A stretch of DNA of 35,575 nucleotides, from positions 1 through 35,575 of the forward strand of contig WJMI01000064.1 of NCBI GenBank assembly GCA_014728015.1. Direction: 5' to 3'. Shown in pieces: positions 26,501-33,397 of the stretch. Origin of the DNA: Chitinivibrionales bacterium (GTDB lineage Bacteria > Fibrobacterota > Chitinivibrionia > Chitinivibrionales > WJMI01). The notes under the pieces were generated by a model, which was not told the origin of the DNA, searched no databases, and was given only the letters and a program-made list of their open reading frames with translations. Numbering within the stretch: the first letter of the stretch is position 1; every line of letters begins with the position of its first letter. Position numbers and translations under genes: made by a program.

Positions 26501-28229
26501 CACATCTTCCTTCTCGTCCCTCGATATTCGGGTAGTGTACGCACCCGAAGGCGGGGACAGTTCGCACTACTATGATGACTATGACAGCAACCGCCCATCA
26601 GCGGTGCAGAATGTCACCGTGGTCCCCGTGGGGTTCACCTCCTTTCTCGTTTCATGGGATGCGGCCCCCAAGGATGAGAACGTTGTCAAATATCAAGTCT
26701 GGCGCATAAACGATCCACAGGAGAGCGACTTCGAGATTGTTGACGGGAGCTGGCGGGCAAAGGACGAGGATGCGTTCTTTGCCGGGCTCGATTCCTTTGA
26801 AACAACCGATACGTTCTTCGTAGATTCCACGGTCACGCCCAACACCAGCTACGTGTACGTGGTCTCGGCGATCGACTCGGCCGGGCGTGAAAGCCGCATG
26901 GAGGAAACGCCGGGTTCCATTCCGTTTGAGGATCTGCTGCACCGCATCTCCTACAGTTCGTTTCGCACGCGGGTTCCCGTGACGCCCGCGCGCTGGCAGA
27001 TGATCGGCTCGTGCGGTCTCGACTCGATTCCCGTCCTGCCGGCGCCGGACCGCGTGCTGTATACCTGGGACGACAAGCGGGACCAAAGCAAGCTTTACGC
27101 GCACTACCTCGAAGCGCGTGAACTGCGGGCGACCCGGGGCTACTGGATCTACTCGGCGACATCGCTGACCCCCACCATGTCACCGCAGGCGTTTGACGAC
27201 CTGTCTGCGAAAACCAGCGTAAAGGTCGCGCTGAAGAACGGCCACACCGGGTGGAACCAGATATCATCGCCCTTCCCCTTCGCGGTCAGACCCGGCTGGC
27301 TGGGACCTGATTTCGTTGCATTCGAGTGGGTCGCCGAATCGAACATGTACCGGAAAGCAGATCAGCTCGATCCGTGGAAAGCGTATTGGGTGCACAATCA
27401 CACGGGGAAAGACACGACGCTGAAAATCCCGGCGCGGCCCGCCGCGTTCGAGGACAAGGCGTTGGCCAAGTCGCGGTTCAGGCCGGGATGGGAGCTCACC
27501 GTTTCGCTGGAAGCGGCATCAAGCGCTGATCCTGACAATGTGCTTGGGGTCGTACCGGCCGCGCTGGGCAAAAGGCACCTGCAGAAGACCCCGGAGCCGC
27601 CTCGCGCCTTCGCCTTCGCCCAGGCATATTTCCTGAGCGAAGGGCAAAAGCTGTCCGCCCACTATATGGTCTCCCCGGCGATACCTACACGCAAGCTCGA
27701 GTGGACCGTGGCCGTAGCGCCGTCAACCGAAGCCGCCACGCTTCGTATGAGCGGCATCGAGCGCGTGCCCCCGGAAGTGGGTGTGTACTGGGTCGACAAC
27801 AACGGCGCAATCGATCTTCGCCAGCATGGCAGTATTGCCGTTACACCGCATGAAAAAACACGGTACGGATATGTCGTGGCAACCGCAAATCCCGCCGACA
27901 TGGCCCTGTATGGCGGCAGATTCGACTTGCGGCCCAACTACCCGAACCCGTTCGCCGGCGCCACCACCATCGAGTTCGTGATTCCCTATGCGTGGAACGC
28001 GGACGGTTCCCGGGATGCTGGCAGCACGCGCCACGCCTCACTGGTCATATACGATCTCGCCGGACGGCAGGTTGCGGATCTCATGTCCGGCCCCCTGGCT
28101 GTCGGCATGCACCGCACCGTATGGGACGGTACCGGTTCCAGCGGCAAACCCGTCCCCAGCGGGTTCTACATCGCGCGTCTCCGCAGCGGTACATCCGCCA
28201 GGTCGATCCGCCTGTTCCGCCTGCGCTGA
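23505..28229 (+). CDS. Large secreted protein: repeated carboxypeptidase-regulatory-like domains, a fibronectin type III-like domain and a C-terminal T9SS type A-like sorting domain
   Basis: Signal peptide MLAGVMFLCLSASAQA; multiple 'GxV.D..G.P..g..V......G.F.l..L' repeats; FnIII-like 'PSAVQNVTVVPVGFTSFLVSWDAAPKD...YVYVVSAIDSAGRES'; C-terminal LRPNYPNPFAGATTIEFVIPY...LVIYDLAGRQVADL...WDGTGSSGKPVPSGFYIARL...LFRLR. Confidence 0.88.
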   Translation: MTALKHRAHRNMLAGVMFLCLSASAQASGYWISGELSNSDGTPYDPGTQGGATIFLTNDMGNTYCSAPLDQGGMFDITCDAYPSGGIHLKVEANNQSYPPQYFNAYGNTAYASYPLLMRPEDAVFISVFLNTVPPSNPDTCGSIQLGGIVLDEYGSPLAIPPTVHLVNSAAEILQQGQAATSGEFFLQLSADCGPVFLRVAGNNEYPTQYFVLPRNTSFPHTPIPYDQDIQNVTVLLDPVPVGSSTGSNTAVVGHIADPAGYPVQGARAVLHLGQTMTPVDSAWTDEYGDFVLDAFPPDSNLYLMIRPNTLGIGDQWWSAAGPTASPCAALSVAPGSVFHLLHRSSLNPSSTCGGMIYPAGAVRGFAAGSYGGALEGVEVTAYRDDGTGWEVKDTTNRDGEFILYNLHAETNYGYQIRFRDTFDPDAPDLWWGPSGTTESAQNSLALQAWQTLFLGNVYLEGQSGADSSLLFDAVMIVYLLDPAGDPVWPDADIELETSDGQYYAGTAVNGHYEWHVPENYYAIWAMSSEFPGQFYSADGSTAWPDEYVHVASGDTTEVYFRLSSQVDSSGSTYVPPDSGSGKISGAVRNAAGTGIPGVRVMAIDDSRQWIDDCDPHDNWSYYAGFTDQKGAYVIQGLPDGNYAVIAVADSQNLVAQYYPGTEEGHERQEVAVTGGDVRDIDFTLTPGAVARGYVKNAGGQPLSGIEVRLEAQDMCREYRAHTDANGKYTIAGIAPDEYRIDAGDHNDTYFLDEDPGTVSFTRGQIKTMPDIVMVLGGWFTGQLSVSTSADSFLGLLFLYPADSSNTDHDHVVYPEHVVPMMSFGGGSFGTDRCPPGKWRLVLSPLPPHLFDQSNTSDLTTYSRGKGWSYVGPDATFASAGGYAVYPSRKTVLPDMSYVTGYTVYGRIMAEGGEPMGTSSDNAGTYDQMSYKVYAFVEQDDYYVMIAVSHDLGGGRFELPGLMQDEEYFLQIEPHGRYPMQWWSPEMNTAGPRDAYRFSTSSFSSLDIRVVYAPEGGDSSHYYDDYDSNRPSAVQNVTVVPVGFTSFLVSWDAAPKDENVVKYQVWRINDPQESDFEIVDGSWRAKDEDAFFAGLDSFETTDTFFVDSTVTPNTSYVYVVSAIDSAGRESRMEETPGSIPFEDLLHRISYSSFRTRVPVTPARWQMIGSCGLDSIPVLPAPDRVLYTWDDKRDQSKLYAHYLEARELRATRGYWIYSATSLTPTMSPQAFDDLSAKTSVKVALKNGHTGWNQISSPFPFAVRPGWLGPDFVAFEWVAESNMYRKADQLDPWKAYWVHNHTGKDTTLKIPARPAAFEDKALAKSRFRPGWELTVSLEAASSADPDNVLGVVPAALGKRHLQKTPEPPRAFAFAQAYFLSEGQKLSAHYMVSPAIPTRKLEWTVAVAPSTEAATLRMSGIERVPPEVGVYWVDNNGAIDLRQHGSIAVTPHEKTRYGYVVATANPADMALYGGRFDLRPNYPNPFAGATTIEFVIPYAWNADGSRDAGSTRHASLVIYDLAGRQVADLMSGPLAVGMHRTVWDGTGSSGKPVPSGFYIARLRSGTSARSIRLFRLR

Positions 28230-28327
28230 CCTCCCGCGCACGCCTCGGGGCGCGTTCACCGGCGGATTGCACGATGTATTTTGCCGGATTGATATCCGGC
28301 ACGCAGCGTCTTTCCCCCACACCGGCG

Positions 28328-30097
28328 ATGGCATCCTTTCAGGCTATTCTGACAGATATTTTCGGCGCCGCTTTCGCGCACTGCGGCTTCGAGCGCCGCT
28401 TCGGCCAGGTCGTGATATCACAACGCCCGGATCTGTGCCAGTTCCAGTGCAACGGCGCGCTCGCCGTGTCCAAGGCCGCCCGGCAGAACCCCCGGGAAAT
28501 CGCCGCGCGGGTCGTCGATACCGTCGGCAGCCGCGAGGAACTTTCGCACATGTCTATTGCCGGCCCGGGATTCATCAATATCAACCTGGCCCCTTCGTTT
28601 TTGGCGGCGCATCTGCGTGATGTTGCCCGTGATCCGCGATGCGGCACGCCCGCTGGAGTGATTCCCGGGAAGGTCGTTATCGACTACGGCGGCCCCAATG
28701 TGGCCAAGCCAATGCACGTGGGCCACCTTCGCAACGCGATCATCGGGCAATGCTTCAGCAACCTGTTTGGCTTTCTCGGCAGCCCGGTAGTGTCCGACAA
28801 CCATCTGGGCGACTGGGGCACTCAGATGGGCATGCTTATCTGCGCGCTTGCGGAAATGCATCCGGAACTTCCCTATTTTGATGCCGGCTCCCGCGGACCA
28901 TACCCCGGCCAGCCGCCGGTCTCTATCGAAGAGCTGGAGGCGATATACCCCGAGGCGAACAGGCGATGCAAGGCCGACCCCGAAGCCATGGCCCGGGCGC
29001 AGAAAGCCACGGTCGAGCTTCAGAACGGACGGCCCGGTTATGTCGCCCTGTGGAAGTATTTTGTCGATGTCTCGGTTGAGCGGCTCAAGGCTGATTTCGA
29101 GAAGCTGGGCGTTGCGTTCGACCGGTGGCTCGGGGAAAGCTTCTACCAGAAACGAATGGAAGATCTGGTGGCGCGCCTGAAGAAACAGGGCCTGGCGAAA
29201 GAAAGCGAAGGGGCGCTTGTTCTTCCCGTTTCCCGTGACGGCGACACGCGGGAAATACCGCCGCTCATGCTGATGAAATCCGACGGGGCGTTTCTGTACG
29301 GCACCTCCGATCTTGCCACGCTCGAATTCCGCATGCAGGAATTCAATCCGTCCGAGATTATCTATGTAGTTGACATAAGGCAGAGCCTGCATTTCGAGCA
29401 GGTGTTCCGCGCGGCCCGGAGGGCCGGCATTGTACCTGAGTCGGTGCGGCTGGAACACGCGGGGTTCGGCACGGTCAACGGTCCCGACGGCAGGCCGTTT
29501 AAGACCCGCGAGGGCGATGTCATGCAACTCGGCGACCTGCTCGACATGGTATATGCCCGGGCCTACGAACGAATGGTAGAGGCCGGGGTGGCCCAGGACC
29601 GTCCCGAGGACGAAAAACGCGACATCGCCCGCAAGGTCGGCCTTGCCGCGCTGCGGTTCGCAGACCTGCAAAATCACCGGACGTCAGACTACGTGTTCGA
29701 TATCGAGAAGTTCCTCCAGTTCGAAGGCAAGACCGGACCCTACCTGCTTTACTCCGCTGTTCGCATCAAGTCAATACTGCGCAACGCCGCGGAAAAACGG
29801 CTTTCACCGGGGGAAATCGCGGCGCCGCAAAGCGATGCAGAGCAGAACCTCATGCTCGCGCTGGGCCACCTGCCCGCAAGCGTTCGGACCGCCGCCGATA
29901 CCCTCGCCCCGAATGTCCTGTGTGACTGGGCCTACGGCCTTGCGCAGCAGTTCAACCGGTTCTACCGCGACTGCCACGTGCTGCGGGAAAAGGATGCCCG
30001 GCGGCAGGGCTCATGGCTGGCGCTGATCAGGCTGGCCCTCGACGAACTCACTCTCGCCCTGGGCCTTCTCGGAATGGAGATCCCCGACAGGATGTGA
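28328..30097 (+). CDS. argS: Arginyl-tRNA synthetase
   Basis: VVIDYGGPNVAKPMHVGHLRNAIIGQCFSNLFGFLGSPVVSDNHLGDWGTQMG; GTVNGPDGRPFKTREGDVMQLGDLLD; C-terminal anticodon-binding helices. Start MASFQAIL at 28328 preferred; 28274 possible. Confidence 0.95.
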   Translation: MASFQAILTDIFGAAFAHCGFERRFGQVVISQRPDLCQFQCNGALAVSKAARQNPREIAARVVDTVGSREELSHMSIAGPGFININLAPSFLAAHLRDVARDPRCGTPAGVIPGKVVIDYGGPNVAKPMHVGHLRNAIIGQCFSNLFGFLGSPVVSDNHLGDWGTQMGMLICALAEMHPELPYFDAGSRGPYPGQPPVSIEELEAIYPEANRRCKADPEAMARAQKATVELQNGRPGYVALWKYFVDVSVERLKADFEKLGVAFDRWLGESFYQKRMEDLVARLKKQGLAKESEGALVLPVSRDGDTREIPPLMLMKSDGAFLYGTSDLATLEFRMQEFNPSEIIYVVDIRQSLHFEQVFRAARRAGIVPESVRLEHAGFGTVNGPDGRPFKTREGDVMQLGDLLDMVYARAYERMVEAGVAQDRPEDEKRDIARKVGLAALRFADLQNHRTSDYVFDIEKFLQFEGKTGPYLLYSAVRIKSILRNAAEKRLSPGEIAAPQSDAEQNLMLALGHLPASVRTAADTLAPNVLCDWAYGLAQQFNRFYRDCHVLREKDARRQGSWLALIRLALDELTLALGLLGMEIPDRM

Positions 30098-30700
30098 ACC
30101 TGATGCCGGTGCGGCGGCCCCGGCGTTGCGGGCGGTGACAATCAGGCGCTGCACCACCGTGACATAGGAAAGCACGGCCACGATTCCCATTGCCCACAGC
30201 ACCCACGTCGGTCCGGCAAGCAGGGCGACACCCATTACGACAAGGCGGTCGGCACGCTGCATGAGCCCTGCTTTGCACTGGATACCGGCGCCCTCGGCCC
30301 TGGCCCGGACATAGCTGACCATGAGCGAGCCTGTTATCATGGTGAAGCACAACACAAGGCCGGGCGCATTTGCAGCGGGCGCTCTCAGGTAGAAAATCGC
30401 CAGTCCAAGCGCGACCAGTATCTCAACCAGCCTGTCGCAGGTAGAATCGAGAACCGCCCCAAAACGGCTCTGCTTTCCGCTCTCACGGGCCATCACCCCG
30501 TCGAGCACATCCAGAAGCCCTGTGGCCACGCCCAGCGCAACAGCGGCCCGCCAGCGGCCCGTGGCCAGGAGCCAGCAGACTCCCGCGTAGATCGGGATCC
30601 CGGCCGCAGTAACCACGTTGGGATGGACACCCAGGCGGTTCAGGAGACGGGCGGGAGGAGTGAAAATGGCGTTGAAGAGGGGCCTCAGGCGGTTTATCAC
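30011..30700 (-). CDS. CDP-alcohol phosphatidyltransferase family protein, resembling phosphatidylinositol-phosphate synthases
   Basis: DGVMARESGKQSRFGAVLDSTCD fits DGx2ARx8Gx3Dx3D; 5-6 TM segments. The last 87 nt are antisense to argS. Confidence 0.88.
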   Translation of the reverse strand: MINRLRPLFNAIFTPPARLLNRLGVHPNVVTAAGIPIYAGVCWLLATGRWRAAVALGVATGLLDVLDGVMARESGKQSRFGAVLDSTCDRLVEILVALGLAIFYLRAPAANAPGLVLCFTMITGSLMVSYVRARAEGAGIQCKAGLMQRADRLVVMGVALLAGPTWVLWAMGIVAVLSYVTVVQRLIVTARNAGAAAPASGSHPVGDLHSEKAQGESEFVEGQPDQRQP

Positions 30701-30732
30701 GGCGCGATTCCAGACAAGGTGTTCTCACATCC

Positions 30733-30761
30733 TTGATTCTAACTCGATAATATATATATAT
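30733..30761 (+). promoter_or_regulatory. Probable promoter for rpmB
   Basis: TTGATT (30733) with AT-rich TATATA about 16-17 bp downstream, within an (AT)n tract. Confidence 0.45.
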
Positions 30762-30805
30762 TTGCACGGCTGATTTCTGTTGGTCAACATACGGACGGTT
30801 CCACT

Positions 30806-30988
30806 ATGGCAAAAAAATGTGAAGTTTGCGGGAAGCATCCACAATCAGGGAGAACGGTTTCCCACGCGCACAATGTGAATCACAGGATATTCTACCCCAA
30901 TCTGCGCACGCTCAAGACAACGGTGAACGGGGTCCCCAAAAAAATCAAAATCTGCATGAAGTGCCTGAAGGCCATGGCCAAGGACTAG
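30806..30988 (+). CDS. rpmB: 50S ribosomal protein L28 (four-cysteine, zinc-ribbon form)
   Basis: MAKKCEVCGKHPQSGRTVSHAHNVNHRIFYPNLRTLKTTVNGVPKKIKICMKCLKAMAKD. Confidence 0.96.
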   Translation: MAKKCEVCGKHPQSGRTVSHAHNVNHRIFYPNLRTLKTTVNGVPKKIKICMKCLKAMAKD

Positions 30989-31012
30989 CTGTGTAGCAAT
31001 CGGAAAACGGAA

Positions 31013-31047
31013 GGGCTCCGGTGCTGTCGCACCGGAGCCCTTTTCTT
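31013..31047 (+). terminator. Intrinsic terminator after rpmB
   Basis: GGGCTCCGGTGC-TGTC-GCACCGGAGCCC, 12-bp perfect stem, followed by TTTTCTT. Confidence 0.9.
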
Positions 31048-31074
31048 GTGTGTCCTGCGATATGCGCGGCTGGT

Positions 31075-32472
31075 CTACCGCACATTGATAATCGCGCGCT
31101 GCACGCCCAAGCCATTCCGGTCTTTGGGTACAATGAAAAACCGGCCGGCGCCCAAGTGGCGCAGTGAATCTTTCAGGCTGCCGTTGTACCGACCGACCAC
31201 CCGGCCCCGCGTGTCGTAGATCAGGCCCGGGCCCCCCAGCTCGAACGCCGGATTGCCTGCAGGGGGTCGCCACGACTTCGGCAGGACCGCTATCGGCGGC
31301 GTGGGATCTTCTGTCGTGTCGCCCGCAGCGAAATTGTCGAATTCAACAGAAACACCAGAATCCACGACAAAGCCCACGGCATTGAATTCAAAATTGAGCG
31401 GCGAGAAATCGATGTCCGGAAGCGTGTCTCCGTTGACCACGAACTCGTAGTCCTCGGTGACCAGAAGCGTGTCTGTCGTGCCGTGAACACTCGAATGCGG
31501 CGGGAACACCGAGTACTTGATAGAGTCCCGCGTCGAGAGATAGTAGGCAGCGTAGTTGCGGTCTCCGTTTACCTTGAACACGAATGAATCGTAATAGCTC
31601 AGCGGCGGCACGCTGTCTTTTTCAAAAACCGTTTCCATGAGAATGAGCCCGTAGAATCCGTCCTCGGCACCGCCGGTACGGGTCACCACGGCCTGGACCG
31701 GCACGTTCTGGTATTCGCCGTTGGTGATAATCTTCGTCTCGTGATCGTCACCACCGGTCGCGACCTTCATGACACCGTCACTGGCCTCCACCGACCGCAC
31801 ATTGTCGAAGTATACGCGCCAGCCGCCGAGTCCCGGCTGCTCGAAATCATCCTCGAACCGCCTGGGCGGGCTTCCCGTTTCGTACTCATTGTCAACTATC
31901 GCGTAATCGAACCCGGCCTTCTCCCCCTCGCCCATGACCAGCCCGATGCTTCCTCTCTCGAACGTAGTGTCCGAGGTGCTGTCAATCCAGACCCCGTTGC
32001 AAAACAAATCGAGCCTGCTGCCGCTCTTGCTTACTTTCAGCTCGTTGCTCCGCTTCGTTATAAATGAATTCCATCCTGTCAAAAGCGGCTGCGTGACCGA
32101 GGACTGCCCCTGACGGGTCATTTTGAGAAGTGAGTAATACTGGCTGACCGAATCCGTGTTCCACAGCGCCAGAACATAGCCCTCGAACGTGCTTGATTGC
32201 CAGCAGAACGTGATGCCCAGGGCCGCGTGATCGGTCAGCGCGTTGATTTTGACCGTATACGTAAACGTGCTGATATCGGCATCATGCTTGAAGAATGCCC
32301 ACGAGCTCCCCGTGTTCTCCACTACAAGCTGGCCGCCGGAAATGCTCTTCTCGACATCACCGTGGGCCAGTACCCAGGCATCATCCGAATCGAATGACTC
32401 ATTGAATATTTCTTCGGCGCCAATGAGGCAGAAAGATCCCAGCACAATGATTATCGTACACAGCTTTTTCAT
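31075..32472 (-). CDS. Secreted protein with two tandem LamG/concanavalin-like domains and a C-terminal sorting-like tail
   Basis: Signal peptide MKKLCTIIIVLGSFCLIGAEE; repeat 1 'IFNESFDSDDAW...IGLVMGEGEKAGFDYAIVDN' and repeat 2 'RFEDDFEQPGLGGW...VGFVVDSGVSVEFDNFAAGD'; tail LIYDTRGRVVGRY...LGAGRFFIV...RAIINVR. Confidence 0.65.
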   Translation of the reverse strand: MKKLCTIIIVLGSFCLIGAEEIFNESFDSDDAWVLAHGDVEKSISGGQLVVENTGSSWAFFKHDADISTFTYTVKINALTDHAALGITFCWQSSTFEGYVLALWNTDSVSQYYSLLKMTRQGQSSVTQPLLTGWNSFITKRSNELKVSKSGSRLDLFCNGVWIDSTSDTTFERGSIGLVMGEGEKAGFDYAIVDNEYETGSPPRRFEDDFEQPGLGGWRVYFDNVRSVEASDGVMKVATGGDDHETKIITNGEYQNVPVQAVVTRTGGAEDGFYGLILMETVFEKDSVPPLSYYDSFVFKVNGDRNYAAYYLSTRDSIKYSVFPPHSSVHGTTDTLLVTEDYEFVVNGDTLPDIDFSPLNFEFNAVGFVVDSGVSVEFDNFAAGDTTEDPTPPIAVLPKSWRPPAGNPAFELGGPGLIYDTRGRVVGRYNGSLKDSLRHLGAGRFFIVPKDRNGLGVQRAIINVR

Positions 32473-32497
32473 ACTATGCTCCTCTATCTGAATATCC

Positions 32498-32517
32498 GGC
32501 AGGCGGACCGGCCTGCC
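32498..32517. repeat. Hairpin GGCAGGC-GGACCG-GCCTGCC in the leader of the LamG-like gene
   Basis: 7-bp perfect arms, 26-45 nt upstream of the start codon at 32472. Confidence 0.4.
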
Positions 32518-32671
32518 TCTCGTGTGAATTCAAGCTTGTGGCGACCTCGCGAAAAACAAAGCTTTCACCGACACGTATTGATTATATACCTATCGACTCC
32601 CGGTGTCAACGAAGGTCATGCTATCCGGGCGGTATATGGACTCTTAAGGCTATGAAAAGTATATTGTTACG

Positions 32672-33394
32672 GTGTTACACTTCCTGGCTTCACGGCACCT
32701 GCATATGCATTCTGGACCATACCGCCGGCACACATTCCGCATAAGCGGCTCGCAGAAGGCCTGCATCGGTGTCCGGTCCTTCTATCTACTGTCGCGACTT
32801 GTCACCCTTTTGTTCAGTGTTTGGATCCTGCGATTCGCTCCCGCGGCCGAGGCCGGGACTCCACGCCCGCCGGCGAGCGCCGGTGACTCTGCGGCTGCGG
32901 CAAGTACTCCCAGAGCCATTGTACGCATCGGCGCATCATACAGGATCCCGGTGTCAGGGTCTGGTGAGAGGTGGATGCCGTTTGTGGCGGGAAGAGCGGC
33001 TGTCGACGTTCCGGCATATGTTACCGGACTGTGGATACGCATCGGCCTCGGTGGCGGCTTGTTTAAGTCTGTGCCCCGGGACAATAAAGAAGTAGTGATG
33101 TTTGGGGGACTTCTCGGTGCGGTCTACGATATCAGAATACTGGGGAATCGCCTTGCGGTGAGACCGTTCGCAGGGGTAACGAGTACCGGGGTATTGATAC
33201 GGGACGTGTTCACGCTCGACCCACAGATCTTCAAAGGTTCGGAGAGCGAATTCGGGCTGACGGCCGGGATAGAGCCGTGCGTCACTATCGGCAGATTCCA
33301 GGTAACCCTACCAGCCGGCGCTGAGTATGTATTCTCTTCGCCCCGGCCCTTTGTCACCACAACCGTTTCGCTCAATGCGGGAGTGTTGTTCTAG
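32672..33394 (+). CDS. Hypothetical exported, beta-rich (outer-membrane-like) protein
   Basis: 240 aa, signal-like segment RSFYLLSRLVTLLFSVWILRFAPAAEA, then alternating beta-strand pattern ending VTTTVSLNAGVLF (C-terminal aromatic). Start codon uncertain (GTG 32672 or ATG 32705). Confidence 0.5.
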   Translation: MLHFLASRHLHMHSGPYRRHTFRISGSQKACIGVRSFYLLSRLVTLLFSVWILRFAPAAEAGTPRPPASAGDSAAAASTPRAIVRIGASYRIPVSGSGERWMPFVAGRAAVDVPAYVTGLWIRIGLGGGLFKSVPRDNKEVVMFGGLLGAVYDIRILGNRLAVRPFAGVTSTGVLIRDVFTLDPQIFKGSESEFGLTAGIEPCVTIGRFQVTLPAGAEYVFSSPRPFVTTTVSLNAGVLF

Positions 33395-33397
33395 CAT

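Noticed and set aside
27992-28327. N-terminal extension of argS into the 3' end of the giant secreted gene
   Set aside because: Out-of-frame overlap with the sorting domain; conserved ArgS begins near 28328.
28418-29677. 419-aa minus-strand ORF
   Set aside because: Antisense to argS; shadow ORF.
31075-32472. Lipoprotein call for the LamG-like protein (cysteine in GSFCLIG)
   Set aside because: No proper L-[AS]-[GA]-C lipobox; looks like a standard signal peptide.
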